A stretch of DNA of 64,000 bases. It comes from Staphylococcus pseudoxylosus (GTDB lineage Bacteria > Bacillota > Bacilli > Staphylococcales > Staphylococcaceae). Each line of letters opens with the position of its first letter. The stretch's first letter is position 1. Positions 41,733 to 53,376 of this stretch are shown one piece after another. The stretch is taken from assembly GCF_003697915.1 (NCBI RefSeq), contig NZ_RCVN01000001.1, positions 62,001 through 126,000 of the forward strand. The letters run 5' to 3'. Below the pieces are notes generated by a model, which saw only the letters and a program-made list of their open reading frames with translations, was not told the origin of the DNA and did not search any database. Position numbers and translations under genes: made by a program.

Positions 41733-44363
41733 TTATAGCGATTTAATGTAATCTTTAATAAATCGTAATGCTTCTGTTATGTTTTCTGGCTGAGTTCCGC
41801 CACCTTGAGCCATGTCTGGGCGACCTCCACCTTTACCACCTACAATTGGTGCCATATTTTTAATAATATCACCAGCTTTTACTCTATCAGTAAACGCTTT
41901 TGGTACAGTTGCTACTAAAGATACTTTGCCATCTACATTACTAACGAGTACTATCACTGTATCTTGTAATTTTGATTTGAAGTCGTCCATCGTTTCACGT
42001 ATAGCTTTAGCGTTAGGCACTTCAACTTCGGTAGCAAGGAATTTCAAACCGTTAATTTCTTCAACTTGGTTTGTAATGTCTCCCATCTTCAGTGAAGTAA
42101 CTTCTTTATTTTTTTGTTCTAGTTGTTTCACTAATTCTTTTTCTTCTGTTTGCATTTGTATTACTTTATCTAATACTTGGTCATCTGTTTTAACTTTCAC
42201 TTGAGTTTTAACAGCATTAAATTGCGATTGTATCGTTTCTAAATATAGAAAAGCTGATTTACCAGTTAAAGCTTCTATTCGTCTAACTCCAGCACCAGTA
42301 CCAGATTCACTTACGATTTTAAATAGACCGATTTCAGAAGTGTTATTAACATGAATACCGCCACACAACTCAATTGAGAATGGTGCCATATTTACTACTC
42401 TGACTACATCACCGTATTTCTCACCAAATAAAGCCATAGCACCTATTTGTTTAGCTTCTTCTATAGGCATTTCTTGGATATTAACTTCAATGCTGTTCCA
42501 TATTTCTTCATTAACTCTGCGTTCTACTTGATCAATTTCTTCTTGAGTCATAGGGCCGAAATGTGAAAAATCAAATCTTAAACGCTCTGCTTCAACCAAT
42601 GAACCAGCTTGATTAACGTGTTCGCCCAACACTTCTTTTAATGCTGCATGTAATAAATGTGTTGCACTGTGGTTTTTCTTAATTGCACTACGGTCTTTAT
42701 GGTTAACACTTGCAGAAACTTCTGCATTTGTTTTTACTGTACCAAATTGAATTTCACCTTTGTGTAAGTTTTGGCCATTAGGTGCTTTCGTAACTTCAGT
42801 TACTGCAATTTCAAAGTTTTCATTACTTACTTTACCTTGATCGGCAACTTGACCACCACTTACTGCATAAAATGGCGTCTCTTTAAGGATGAAGTAAACA
42901 ATCTCACCAGCTTCTGCAGTATCAACTAATTCGCCATTATAAATGATATCAGTTATTGTAGTAGCTCTGTCCATTACATCATAACCAACAAACTTACTTT
43001 CAGTCGTAATTTTCTTCAATACTTCACTTTGCACTTGCATTGATTGTGAATTTTGTCTTGCTTGTCTAGCTCTATCTCTTTGTTGCTGCATTTCAGATTC
43101 AAATGTGGCCATATCTACTGTTAAATTTTCTTGTGTTGCAATCTCTTCAGTTAGTTCTACAGGGAACCCGTAAGTATCATACAGTTTAAAAGCATCTTTA
43201 CCACTAATTTCATTAGATTGTTCTTTTGCTTGAGCCACAAGATTATTTAAAATAGCAAGCCCTTCTTCTAATGTTTCGTGGAAACGTTCTTCTTCAGATT
43301 TAATTACACGTTTAATAAAATCAGACTTTTCTTTTACATTTGGATAATATGGTTCCATAATTTCAGCAACTATATCAACTAATTGATACATAAATGGTTC
43401 ATTGATATCTAAAGATTGGCTAAATCTCACCGCACGACGTAACAAGCGACGTAATACATAACCACGGCCCTCATTAGCTGGTAATGCACCGTCAGCAATT
43501 GCAAATGCAATCGTGCGAATATGATCTGATATAACTTTAAATGCAACGTCATATGCATCTTTTTCTAAATATTTTTTCCCTGATAGTGTTTCTACTTCAC
43601 GGATTATTGGCATGAATAAATCTGTTTCATAATTTGTACGTACATTTTGAGCTAATGACGCCATTCTTTCTAATCCCATACCCGTATCAATGTTTTTATT
43701 TGGGAGGGGTGTATATGTGTGGTCTTTATTATGGTTAAATTCACTAAACACTAAATTCCAAACTTCAAGGAAACGTTCATTCTCTCCACCTGGATACATT
43801 TCTTCAGCTGGATCATCTTTACCATAACTATCTCCACGATCATAGAAAATTTCTGTATTAGGACCTGAAGGACCTTCACCAATGTCCCAGAAATTTCCTT
43901 CAATTCTAATAATTCTACTTTCCTCTAAGCCAATGTCCTCATTCCATATACGATACGCTTCAATATCTTCTGGATGTACAGTCACATATAACATTTTAGG
44001 GTCCATGGCCATCCATTTCTCACTAGTTAAAAATTCCCATGCAAATTCAATTGCTTCTTTTTTAAAATAATTACCAATTGAGAAATTACCTAACATTTCA
44101 AAAAATGTATGATGACGTGCAGTAAACCCTACATTTTCAATGTCATTTGTTCTAATTGCTTTTTGTGAATTCACAATACGTGGTTTTCTTGGCGTTTCCC
44201 TACCATCAAAATATTTTTTTAACGTTGCTACGCCAGAATTAATCCATAGTAAAGAATCATCATCAATTGGAACTAATGGTGCTGATGGTTCAACCATATG
44301 ACCTTGTTCTACAAAATAATCGATAAAATTTTGTCTAATTTCACTTGCTTTTAAGTTTTTCAT
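41733..44363 (-). CDS. alaS: Alanyl-tRNA synthetase
   Basis: Class II synthetase for tRNA-Ala. The 876 residues comprise the catalytic domain (about 1-250, with [15 protein letters not shown]), the tRNA-recognition region, the editing domain with zinc-binding [11 protein letters not shown] (near residue 565) and [13 protein letters not shown], and the C-terminal Ala domain with [17 protein letters not shown]-box leader with a GCU alanine specifier controls it. Confidence 0.98.
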   Translation of the reverse strand: MKNLKASEIRQNFIDYFVEQGHMVEPSAPLVPIDDDSLLWINSGVATLKKYFDGRETPRKPRIVNSQKAIRTNDIENVGFTARHHTFFEMLGNFSIGNYFKKEAIEFAWEFLTSEKWMAMDPKMLYVTVHPEDIEAYRIWNEDIGLEESRIIRIEGNFWDIGEGPSGPNTEIFYDRGDSYGKDDPAEEMYPGGENERFLEVWNLVFSEFNHNKDHTYTPLPNKNIDTGMGLERMASLAQNVRTNYETDLFMPIIREVETLSGKKYLEKDAYDVAFKVISDHIRTIAFAIADGALPANEGRGYVLRRLLRRAVRFSQSLDINEPFMYQLVDIVAEIMEPYYPNVKEKSDFIKRVIKSEEERFHETLEEGLAILNNLVAQAKEQSNEISGKDAFKLYDTYGFPVELTEEIATQENLTVDMATFESEMQQQRDRARQARQNSQSMQVQSEVLKKITTESKFVGYDVMDRATTITDIIYNGELVDTAEAGEIVYFILKETPFYAVSGGQVADQGKVSNENFEIAVTEVTKAPNGQNLHKGEIQFGTVKTNAEVSASVNHKDRSAIKKNHSATHLLHAALKEVLGEHVNQAGSLVEAERLRFDFSHFGPMTQEEIDQVERRVNEEIWNSIEVNIQEMPIEEAKQIGAMALFGEKYGDVVRVVNMAPFSIELCGGIHVNNTSEIGLFKIVSESGTGAGVRRIEALTGKSAFLYLETIQSQFNAVKTQVKVKTDDQVLDKVIQMQTEEKELVKQLEQKNKEVTSLKMGDITNQVEEINGLKFLATEVEVPNAKAIRETMDDFKSKLQDTVIVLVSNVDGKVSLVATVPKAFTDRVKAGDIIKNMAPIVGGKGGGRPDMAQGGGTQPENITEALRFIKDYIKSL

Positions 44364-44422
44364 ACCTTAAATTTCCTCCATCTCAACTCAAGTTATAACA
44401 GTAATTCATAAAAAATGAAAAT

Positions 44423-44682
44423 AAAAAACGCCCATCCTCATAAAAGGGACGAACGTTTCGCGGTACCACCCTAGTTATAAGCATCAGTAAATCTTTATAG
44501 ACGTCGTTGTTAAAATGATGCAATTCAACAGTCTTAACAAATTTACTAACATACACTTATCACTCAATTAGTTATTATGCTTACTGACACAAAGTAGCTT
44601 TCAACTATATTCATTGTACTTTTCACCAACCAGTACATCTCTTGGGATAAAACATAGTTTACTTATCTTCATGCGAAGTTAT
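44423..44682 (-). promoter_or_regulatory. T-box leader of alaS
   Basis: A T-box riboswitch read on the minus strand. The T-box motif GGTGGTACCGCG lies at 44459-44470, and the terminator hairpin with its T run at 44423-44459. The specifier is GCU (alanine), seen at 44596-44598 on the minus strand in the typical GAA-codon-A setting. Uncharged tRNA-Ala binding would switch on transcription of alaS and the genes after it. Confidence 0.95.
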
Positions 44683-44686
44683 TTAT

Positions 44687-44715
44687 ATTGTATTTATTTT
44701 CAACGACAATGTCAA
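44687..44715 (-). promoter_or_regulatory. Promoter of the alaS T-box transcript
   Basis: TTGACA (minus strand, 44710-44715) and TACAAT (44687-44692) separated by 17 bases, a near-consensus sigma-A promoter. The -35 box lies over the recD2 stop codon. Confidence 0.85.
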
Positions 44716-47099
44716 TCTTCAACGAAGTCATATGGGGAAAACTCTCCCATATTAATCATAGGATTTATTTTAAATATATTTTCTTCAGACAATATAATAT
44801 CTGAATCAAAGGATTTACTAACATCAGCACTTTCAGTTTCTTCATCATTATTAAAATATGCTTGAAGAAAAGCACACAATTGTGTCATTCTCACTTGGCC
44901 GTGCGTCTTTAGGCCAATATCAAATGCTTGTGGGTCTCCTAAGAACACAAGCGACTGTTTAGCACGTGTTAAACCTGTATATAATATAGGTTTTTGAAGC
45001 ATTCTAAAGTACTGTTTAACCATTGGCATAATAACGATTGGAAATTCTGAACCTTGTGACTTATGAATTGATGTACAATAAGCGTGTGTTAATTCCATTA
45101 AATCTTGCCGAACAAATGTAATCTCATTACCTTCAAAATCAACTACCAAAACATCTTTATTTAACGCATTTTCTTTAGCCCAGAAGATACCTACAATAAC
45201 GCCAATATCACCATTAAATATATTATCGCTTGGTCGGTTAACAAGTTGTAAGACCTTATCACCTTTTCTAAAGACAATGTCACCAAACTCAATTTCTCGA
45301 GTATCCCGTTCTTTAGGATTCAAGATATCCTGCAATACTGTATTTAGTTTCTTAATACCTGCAGATCCTTTATACATCGGAGCTAATACTTGAATATCAC
45401 TCATATCATAACCTTTATTCACTGCACTAGATACTACTTTTTCAACAACAGAGGGTATCTGTTCTGTTGTACAGTTTATAAAATTACGATCATGAAATCG
45501 TTGTGTAATATCAATTGCTTCACCTAGTTTCATCCTATGCGCTAATTCAATAATACTTGAACCATCTTGTTGACGGTAAACTTCAGTTAAATTCACACGA
45601 GGAATTACTTTCGAATCAATTAAATCCTTAAATACTTGACCTGGTCCAACAGATGGCAGTTGATCTTCGTCCCCTACTAGTATAACTTGCGCATCAATTG
45701 GTACAGCACTTAAAAATTGATGAAATAACCAAGTATCAACCATTGACATTTCATCAATTATGATAAGTTTGGCAGAAATTTCATTATCTAAAATATCTTC
45801 TGGTTGCGTATCTTGATTCCAACCTATTAGGCGATGTATCGTCATAGCCTCCAAACCAGTTGACTCTGACAAACGTTTTGATGCTCGTCCAGTTGGCGCA
45901 CCTAGAACGACTGGATAATCATCATTTTGATAATCATCATAATCTAATGATAAGCCATGCAACTCTGCATACAGTTCGACAATACCTTTAATGACAGTAG
46001 TTTTTCCTGTACCTGGCCCACCTGTCAGCAACATTATTTTAGAGTTAATCGCTGTTTGCAAGGCTTCTCTTTGTGAATCTGCATATGTAACATTATTGCG
46101 ATCTTCAATTTCACCGATTTCAAGCAGTAAATCCGATTGCTCAATTTCTTTAAGTTTATTTGTATAAGTAAAATTACGATATAAATTTTGAACGCTTTTC
46201 AGTTCTGAATAGTACAGACTTGGAATAGCGACTTCATTTTCTTGCTGGATTAATTTAGTGTCATTTACTAGATCCTGTAAAACTTGCTCAAGTTGCTGTG
46301 TTTCTATTAATTCGCTTGGTGGTTGTGATAACATATCTTGAGTCATCTCTAGTACATTATGAGTTGGTAAATAAGTATGGCCTTGTTTTATGCATTCTTC
46401 TTCTAGCACATAAAGTAAACCTGCTTTAAGACGTTCTACATCGTTAAATTGAATGCCAACATTACGCGCTAATGTGTCCGCCTTATTAAAACCGATACCT
46501 TTGACGTCATATACAAGTTGATAAGGCTTGTTTTCAACCACGTTGAGCGTTTCTCCTAAATATGCTTGGTATATAGCCATTGCTAGCTTAGGTCCAAAAC
46601 CTAAATCATGAAGTCGAATAATAATTTGTTCTGTTTCTTGATTACTTGCGATTTGTTCAGCAATTTGTTTTTGTTTCTTTTTAGGTAAGCTAGGTACTTG
46701 TTCTAATACAGTTGGATCATTTAATATGTCACTAATTGCATTTTCACCTAATTTATTTACAATACTTTGTGCTGTTTTTTTACCTATTCCTTTAAAAAGG
46801 TCACTGGATAAATAACTTATAATTGCTTCTTTCGTTTGTGGTAACTCTTTTTCAAATGTTTCAGCCTTTAATTGTTTACCATATTTCGCATGCGTAACGA
46901 CTTGGCCTTTAAATGTATAAACGTCACCTTCTGCAATATCTGGAAAAAACCCTACAATTGTAGGCATTGAATCGAATGTTTCGTTGGATTCAATCGTATC
47001 AACTTTTAAAACCGTATAAAAATTTTCTTTGTTTTGAAACAAAATCGCATCAACGGTCCCTTTAATCATTGAATTATTAAATAGTGTAGGGTTTTCCAT
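44712..47099 (-). CDS. recD2: RecD2 family DNA helicase
   Basis: 5'-3' DNA helicase of the RecD2 type, involved in genome stability outside RecBCD. The 795 residues have an N-terminal part with helix-hairpin-helix motifs (about 85-220), Walker A LTGGPGTGKTTVI (near residue 360), Walker B LIIDEMSMVD, and the C-terminal helicase motifs YCTSIHKSQGSEFPIVI and LYTGLTRAK. It overlaps the alaS promoter and lies 3 bases after the TPR gene. Confidence 0.96.
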   Translation of the reverse strand: MENPTLFNNSMIKGTVDAILFQNKENFYTVLKVDTIESNETFDSMPTIVGFFPDIAEGDVYTFKGQVVTHAKYGKQLKAETFEKELPQTKEAIISYLSSDLFKGIGKKTAQSIVNKLGENAISDILNDPTVLEQVPSLPKKKQKQIAEQIASNQETEQIIIRLHDLGFGPKLAMAIYQAYLGETLNVVENKPYQLVYDVKGIGFNKADTLARNVGIQFNDVERLKAGLLYVLEEECIKQGHTYLPTHNVLEMTQDMLSQPPSELIETQQLEQVLQDLVNDTKLIQQENEVAIPSLYYSELKSVQNLYRNFTYTNKLKEIEQSDLLLEIGEIEDRNNVTYADSQREALQTAINSKIMLLTGGPGTGKTTVIKGIVELYAELHGLSLDYDDYQNDDYPVVLGAPTGRASKRLSESTGLEAMTIHRLIGWNQDTQPEDILDNEISAKLIIIDEMSMVDTWLFHQFLSAVPIDAQVILVGDEDQLPSVGPGQVFKDLIDSKVIPRVNLTEVYRQQDGSSIIELAHRMKLGEAIDITQRFHDRNFINCTTEQIPSVVEKVVSSAVNKGYDMSDIQVLAPMYKGSAGIKKLNTVLQDILNPKERDTREIEFGDIVFRKGDKVLQLVNRPSDNIFNGDIGVIVGIFWAKENALNKDVLVVDFEGNEITFVRQDLMELTHAYCTSIHKSQGSEFPIVIMPMVKQYFRMLQKPILYTGLTRAKQSLVFLGDPQAFDIGLKTHGQVRMTQLCAFLQAYFNNDEETESADVSKSFDSDIILSEENIFKINPMINMGEFSPYDFVED

Positions 47100-47102
47100 A
47101 AG

Positions 47103-47768
47103 TTATTCCTCCTCTGCGATAGATTTAAAAGTTTTAATAGCATGATGGCTCATGACATGATCTGGATTGGCATCGACAGCCGCTTCAAAGTGACGAATAG
47201 CTTCGTCAGTATTCTCCGTTTGCATATAAGTCGCTAAACCTAAATTATAAAGCGCATCTGCATGTTTATTATCAATTGCTAATACTCGGTTTAGCTGGTC
47301 AATAGCTGGTTCAAACATTTCTAAATGACATAATACAAGCCCGTATTGGAATTGTACCTCAGCATCATCACGGTCATCTTGTTCCGCTGCAGTCATTAGG
47401 AATGGTAAAGCTTCGTTAAATGCTTCTAGTTGATTGAAAGACATTCCAATCATGTAATTTGTATCAACTTTATCAACGTTAAATTTCAGCGCTTGTTGGT
47501 ATAATTTTATTGCTTCATTAAAACGACCTTCATTGTAATATACATTACCTAAATTATAATAAATTGCACCGTTTTCCGGATCTAAAGTGATTGCTCTTTG
47601 AAAGAATTTTTCAGCTTTTTCTACTTCTCCCGCTTCAGCCAATAATATTCCAGCATTTATGTAATTTTCAACTTCTTTTGGACTAGCTTCTATATTTTCA
47701 AATAATGCTTTAAGTGCTTCTTCAAAATTACCCTGTTTAATTAATTTATATATTTGCTCTTGATTCAA
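47103..47768 (-). CDS. Tetratricopeptide repeat protein (YrrB-like)
   Basis: The 221 residues are almost entirely TPR repeats (about six, e.g. GAIYYNLGNVYYNEGRFNEA and ADALYNLGLATYMQ), so it is a protein-interaction scaffold of unknown partner. B. subtilis yrrB lies at the same place between mnmA and recD2. No signal peptide. Confidence 0.9.
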   Translation of the reverse strand: MNQEQIYKLIKQGNFEEALKALFENIEASPKEVENYINAGILLAEAGEVEKAEKFFQRAITLDPENGAIYYNLGNVYYNEGRFNEAIKLYQQALKFNVDKVDTNYMIGMSFNQLEAFNEALPFLMTAAEQDDRDDAEVQFQYGLVLCHLEMFEPAIDQLNRVLAIDNKHADALYNLGLATYMQTENTDEAIRHFEAAVDANPDHVMSHHAIKTFKSIAEEE

Positions 47769-47831
47769 CTTTAACCCTCTTTTCTGACTATTAATTATAA
47801 CATTTACTCATTTTTTTGAAATATTAATTTC

Positions 47832-47882
47832 AAAAAAAGAAATCGCTAGATACTATATTATATAGTCTACTAACGATTTCTA
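47832..47882 (-). terminator. Terminator of mnmA
   Basis: On the minus strand a long stem, starting AGAAATCG and ending CGATTTCT, with an AT-rich inner part and seven T residues after it. It lies 21 bases after the mnmA stop. Confidence 0.88.
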
Positions 47883-47903
47883 AATAATACTTCATCTTTT
47901 GGT

Positions 47904-49016
<1,113 letters not shown>

Positions 49017-50162
49017 TTACACGTCCTCCTTAAATTTATGATAAATTTTATGAATTTCTGTAGCTATATATTTTATTTCTTGTTCAGTTGTTTGTTCATT
49101 AAAACTAAATCTTACTGAATGTTTTGCACGATTATCTTCTTCATCATACATTGCTTGTAATACATGTGATGGTGTTGTAGTCCCTGCAGTACAAGCTGAA
49201 CCTGATGAAACATATATATTGGATAAATCTAATAAAGTCAGCATTGTTTCTACATCTATAAATGGTAAATATAAATTTACAATGTGACCAGTTGAATCTG
49301 TCATAGAACCATTTAATTCAAATGGGATTGAGCGTTCTTGTAATGAAACTAAGAATAAATTTTTAAGATTCATTAAATGAACATTGTTTTCGTCTCTATA
49401 TTGGTTTGCAAGCGTAACAGCTTCAGCTAATCCAACAATTTGCGGTAAATTTTCAGTACCAGCTCTACGTTTAGCCTCTTGTTCTCCACCTAATTGTTGA
49501 TACTTTAATGAAGTACCTTCTTTTAATAGTAGTATGCCAACGCCTTTAGGACCACCAAATTTATGTGCAGTAATACTCATAGCATCAATATCAAATTCAT
49601 GAAAATCTATTTCTAAATGACCAATCGCTTGTACTGCATCAACATGAAACAGTGCATTGGATTTACCAACAATTTCTTCAATATCGTACATTGGTTCGAC
49701 AGTACCTACTTCATTATTAACAAACATGATTGAAACTAAAATCGTCTGTTCTGTAATAGCATTTTCTAATTGCTGAAGGTTGATTATACCTTGTTTATCA
49801 ACATCTAAATATGTGACTTCAAAACCTTCTTTTTCTAGTTGCTCAAATACATGGAGTACAGAATGGTGCTCAATTTTGGAAGTGATAATATGTTTTCCTC
49901 TGTGCATCTGGTCATAAGCCATCCCTTTAATAGCAGTGTTATTAGATTCTGTCGCACCGCTTGTAAAAATCACTTCACTTAGTTTTGCGTTAAAAGAAGA
50001 TGCAATTGTACGACGTGCTTCATCTAAATACTTTCGTGCATCTCTTCCTATACTGTGAATGGAAGACGGATTACCATAATGAACAGAATAAATATCCATC
50101 ATTTTATCAATTACTTCTTGCTTAACTGGTGTTGTAGCAGCATAATCTGCGTATACTTCCAT
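49017..50162 (-). CDS. Cysteine desulfurase (sulfur donor for MnmA)
   Basis: PLP enzyme that moves sulfur from cysteine onto its own catalytic Cys. The 381 residues show the PLP lysine motif TAHKFGGPKGVG, the N-terminal YADYAATTP and the short catalytic-Cys loop SSGSACTAG. The ATG used follows AAGGAGTG; a GTG three codons earlier overlaps that site. The mnmA-adjacent copy corresponds to B. subtilis yrvO, which serves tRNA thiolation. Confidence 0.92.
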   Translation of the reverse strand: MEVYADYAATTPVKQEVIDKMMDIYSVHYGNPSSIHSIGRDARKYLDEARRTIASSFNAKLSEVIFTSGATESNNTAIKGMAYDQMHRGKHIITSKIEHHSVLHVFEQLEKEGFEVTYLDVDKQGIINLQQLENAITEQTILVSIMFVNNEVGTVEPMYDIEEIVGKSNALFHVDAVQAIGHLEIDFHEFDIDAMSITAHKFGGPKGVGILLLKEGTSLKYQQLGGEQEAKRRAGTENLPQIVGLAEAVTLANQYRDENNVHLMNLKNLFLVSLQERSIPFELNGSMTDSTGHIVNLYLPFIDVETMLTLLDLSNIYVSSGSACTAGTTTPSHVLQAMYDEEDNRAKHSVRFSFNEQTTEQEIKYIATEIHKIYHKFKEDV

Positions 50163-50222
50163 GCTTGACACTCCTTAAATTTTTATCAATGTTCCAATGA
50201 TAGCACCATATAATTAATTTTT

Positions 50223-51854
50223 CTAGTTGTCTGTTTCAAAATGACCATTTTCATCAATATCTTTAAAATCCTCTAATAATTTCATAGTGTTTTTAATATC
50301 TGATGGTTGTTTACTATTCAATGACATATTTTGCAATCGCTTATCATTAATATGCCAGTGCGTAGCAGTGATTTTTGATTGTAAATACTGATCATGTGTA
50401 ACGATAAGTACTTGACCTTGAAAACTTTCAATCATTTTTAATATTAAATCTTGCGTAGCTATATCAAAATAATTGGTTGGTTCATCTAAAATAAGAAGAT
50501 GTGGGTTGGAGAAATATAATAATACAAACTGCAATCTACTTTTCTCACCCATGGATAAAAATGCGATAGGTTGCTTAATTTTTTCCTTATCAAAATCAAA
50601 AGAAGCTAAAATCGTTTGCGCTTCACTACGAGTCACACTGTCCAATGCCATCACCATATCTAATGGACTGCTGTTAAAGTTCAAGTTGTTATTTTGCTGG
50701 TCAAAACTAGCCGTTTTAAGCGATGGTGTAATATATATATCACCTTTATCCGGTTTTATGTCTTGTTTAATCATTGCGATAAATAATGATTTACCACTAC
50801 CATTCGGACCCGTTAAAAGAATATTTTCCTTATTTTTCATTTCAAAATTAGCATTCCTATAAATTTCCTGTCGATTTATAGTTATACTAACATTTTCAAA
50901 TCTAATTAAGCTGCGCTTTCGTAAACGCGTTTGCTCATTAAAATGAAAATCCCTATTATCATTTTCGGGCGCTTCAATTTGTTTTTCATTAATCTTTTGT
51001 TTTAGTTGTGATTCCTTTACTTTAGCTTTTTGAGCTAATTTACTTAATCTTTTTTGTTGTATTGGATCGCGCACACTAGTTGATTTTTGTGAAGCTGAGT
51101 GCCATTCATTCACCCGTCTAATAGTCGCTTCAAGTGCTTTGATTTCTTTTTGTTGTTTTTCATAAGCGTTGACTTGTGATTGATGAGCCAAATCTACAAC
51201 TTGTTTATAATGATCATAATTACCTTGAAATTTTCTCGTTCCGTTACGCGTTATTTGATAAATGTGTGATGCCGTTTGATTGATGAAACCTCTGTGATGA
51301 GACACAAAAACGATAGTCTGTTTAGATCTATTTATATTCGTTATCAAATTATCTAGCATTGTCATATCAAGATGATTAGTAGGTTCATCAAGTAATATTA
51401 ACGATTTTTTTGATAAGAATGCTTTTAATATCGCTACACGTGTTTGCTGTCCTCCGCTAAGCGACTCAACTTTTTTATCTAAGTCGATTTCCGTTAAATC
51501 AAATAATTTTGCTTGCGTAATGATTTCTTGTTCAAATTCATAGCCTTCCAATGCAACGTAATCACTTATTTTTTCATAATTATATCGTATTTCTTTTTTC
51601 AATTGAGCTAATTGTGGTTTTAGAAATAGGATAAAATCCATTGCTGACATCTCATAATAATCAGTCATATCTTGTTCCATTAAATATGCACTTTCTTTAT
51701 AAGTATCCTTAAGCGCATGCAAGAGTGTTGATTTTCCAACACCATTGTCCCCTAAAAATGCAACATGTTCCCCTTCTTCTATCTCAATTAGCACCTTATC
51801 AATCAGTATTCGTCCATACTGTTCAAATGGTTTTTGTTCATAATAAAAAGACAT
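50223..51854 (-). CDS. ABC-F family ATPase, Sal-like (possible antibiotic-resistance type)
   Basis: Cytoplasmic ABC-F protein of 543 residues with two ATPase domains and no membrane segments. The first has Walker A FLGDNGVGKST (near residue 35), LSGGQQTRVA and LILLDEPTNHLD; the linker follows (about 195-300, highly charged); the second has GPNGSGKS, LSMGEKSRLQFVLLYFSNPH and LILDEPTNYFD. The C-terminal part resembles the staphylococcal Sal proteins, which protect the ribosome from lincosamides, pleuromutilins and streptogramin A. Whether it confers resistance here is unknown. The ATG follows GGAGG; an earlier start ten codons upstream lacks one. The leader is about 190 bases. Confidence 0.85.
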   Translation of the reverse strand: MSFYYEQKPFEQYGRILIDKVLIEIEEGEHVAFLGDNGVGKSTLLHALKDTYKESAYLMEQDMTDYYEMSAMDFILFLKPQLAQLKKEIRYNYEKISDYVALEGYEFEQEIITQAKLFDLTEIDLDKKVESLSGGQQTRVAILKAFLSKKSLILLDEPTNHLDMTMLDNLITNINRSKQTIVFVSHHRGFINQTASHIYQITRNGTRKFQGNYDHYKQVVDLAHQSQVNAYEKQQKEIKALEATIRRVNEWHSASQKSTSVRDPIQQKRLSKLAQKAKVKESQLKQKINEKQIEAPENDNRDFHFNEQTRLRKRSLIRFENVSITINRQEIYRNANFEMKNKENILLTGPNGSGKSLFIAMIKQDIKPDKGDIYITPSLKTASFDQQNNNLNFNSSPLDMVMALDSVTRSEAQTILASFDFDKEKIKQPIAFLSMGEKSRLQFVLLYFSNPHLLILDEPTNYFDIATQDLILKMIESFQGQVLIVTHDQYLQSKITATHWHINDKRLQNMSLNSKQPSDIKNTMKLLEDFKDIDENGHFETDN

Positions 51855-51951
51855 ATCAATACCTCCACTTTTAGGACATGACATATCTTTACCGTGTTAT
51901 ATATTACTTTGTATGTGGTTGCTTAAGTATTTTCACGTAATTTAGACAGGG

Positions 51952-52014
51952 TCATATCCCATAACTTTTATTTATATTTAATTGGTTTGTATATTTCTTA
52001 TGAGATTTATCCAT
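51952..52014 (-). CDS. Possible 20-residue leader peptide of the ABC-F gene
   Basis: A 20-codon frame (MDKSHKKYTNQLNINKSYGI) lies in the long leader before the ABC-F gene. Ribosome-protection ABC-F genes are often controlled through such leader peptides. The ribosome-binding site is weak (AGGTGG about 14 bases upstream), so this is tentative. Confidence 0.25.
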   Translation of the reverse strand: MDKSHKKYTNQLNINKSYGI

Positions 52015-52052
52015 TGTCTTAATTAAGCCACCTAACGTTTTAATTTTGTATA

Positions 52053-52081
52053 AGTATAACAATGAGCAATTTCTTACGCAA
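52053..52081 (-). promoter_or_regulatory. Promoter of the ABC-F gene
   Basis: Minus-strand TTGCGT (52076-52081) and TATACT (52053-52058) with a 17-base spacer. It implies a start about 190 bases before the ABC-F ATG. Confidence 0.7.
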
Positions 52082-52094
52082 GTTTTAAATCGCC

Positions 52095-52103
52095 TGTTAT
52101 ACT
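52095..52103 (+). promoter_or_regulatory. Promoter (extended -10) of the luciferase-like gene
   Basis: TGTTATACT is an extended -10 element 40 bases before the gene start. No clear -35 box is seen. It is divergent from the ABC-F promoter, and the two boxes are about 15 bases apart. Confidence 0.5.
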
Positions 52104-52142
52104 ACTTTGTATTAACAAGCTCAAGGAGGATTACGATATAAA

Positions 52143-53141
52143 ATGAACAATTTAAAATTATCTGCGCTTAACTTAGTACCAATCCGCGAAGGTCAAGATG
52201 ATCAAGCAGCAATCAAAGATATGGTTAAACTTGCGCAAGATTTAGAAGCACTTGAATTCGAACGTTATTGGATAGCTGAACACCACAACGCTCCTAATCT
52301 AGTTAGTTCGGCAACTGCATTATTAATTCAGCACACACTAGAACACACTTCAAAAATACGTGTCGGTTCTGGTGGTATTATGTTACCAAATCATGCACCA
52401 TTAGTTGTTGCAGAACAATTTGGAACAATGGAAACTGTTTTCCCAAACCGTGTAGACCTTGGATTAGGACGTGCGCCAGGCACAGACATGATGACTGCTA
52501 GCGCTTTACGTAGAGATCAACATAACGGTGTTTATGAATTTCCAGAAGAAGTTGAACAACTTTCAACTTACTTTGGCCCAGCTAATCAGCAAGGATATGT
52601 ACGTGCCTATCCAGCTGTTAATAAGCAAGTACCACTTTATATACTTGGTTCTTCTACAGATTCAGCACATTTAGCCGCACGTAAAGGCCTACCTTATGTC
52701 TTTGCTGGCCACTTTGCACCGCAACAAATGAAAGATGCGATACAAATATACAATGAACTATTTGAGCCATCTGACGTACTAGACAAACCTTATGTTATTG
52801 TTTGCCTTAATGCAGTTGTTGCAGATACAGATGAACAAGCTGAATACTTAGCAACTACGCAAGCACAAGTAATGGTGAGCATCACTAGAGGCAGAATGCA
52901 ACCTGTACAACCACCAACTGATGATTTAAAAGGGCTCTTAACGCCTACAGAATATGAAATTGCAAAACAAAGAATGCAACAATCCTTAATCGGATCTAAA
53001 GAGACAGTTAAAGCTAAAATTCAAGACTTTATCAAAGAACACGGTGAAATAGATGAACTGATGGCGATTAGTTATATTTATGATCAAGACGCACAGCTAG
53101 ATTCTTATAAAAAACTAAAAACAATTGTCGAAGAGATATAA
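52143..53141 (+). CDS. LLM-class flavin-dependent oxidoreductase
   Basis: Bacterial-luciferase-like TIM-barrel flavoenzyme of 332 residues. It has the family start (LSALNLVPIREGQ), the YWIAEHHN motif near residue 43 and GGIMLPNHAPLVVAEQFGTM. The substrate is unknown. The ribosome-binding site AAGGAGGATT is strong. It is transcribed away from the ABC-F gene, sharing a 280-base intergenic region with it. Confidence 0.9.
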   Translation: MNNLKLSALNLVPIREGQDDQAAIKDMVKLAQDLEALEFERYWIAEHHNAPNLVSSATALLIQHTLEHTSKIRVGSGGIMLPNHAPLVVAEQFGTMETVFPNRVDLGLGRAPGTDMMTASALRRDQHNGVYEFPEEVEQLSTYFGPANQQGYVRAYPAVNKQVPLYILGSSTDSAHLAARKGLPYVFAGHFAPQQMKDAIQIYNELFEPSDVLDKPYVIVCLNAVVADTDEQAEYLATTQAQVMVSITRGRMQPVQPPTDDLKGLLTPTEYEIAKQRMQQSLIGSKETVKAKIQDFIKEHGEIDELMAISYIYDQDAQLDSYKKLKTIVEEI

Positions 53142-53254
53142 TTTATTAAATAAGCCAAGACTTTTCACAATTCAATGTTTAATATTCATCCAAACAGTAA
53201 TTAAGTAAGGGAATATACGAAATATAAGATTAAAATTTTAATTACTTTATAAGT

Positions 53255-53299
53255 GTTTATATTTTGAAATTCATTATAGTTAAATTTCAAAATATAAAC
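53255..53299. repeat. Long AT-rich inverted repeat after the luciferase-like gene
   Basis: A perfect 17-base inverted repeat (53255-53271 with 53283-53299) with an 11-base loop. No T run follows it. It could be a transcription stop of unusual form or a regulatory site; its function is not known. Confidence 0.6.
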
Positions 53300-53376
53300 T
53301 TGCGATTATTCCATACTAGATTGTCACATGCTATATTATTGTCCTTCACATATTGTCACAACCTATCACAAAAATT

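Noticed and set aside
53321-53360. Two copies of TTGTCACA as a possible operator
   Set aside because: The octamers are short and loosely spaced in an AT-rich region. Two copies are not enough to call a site.
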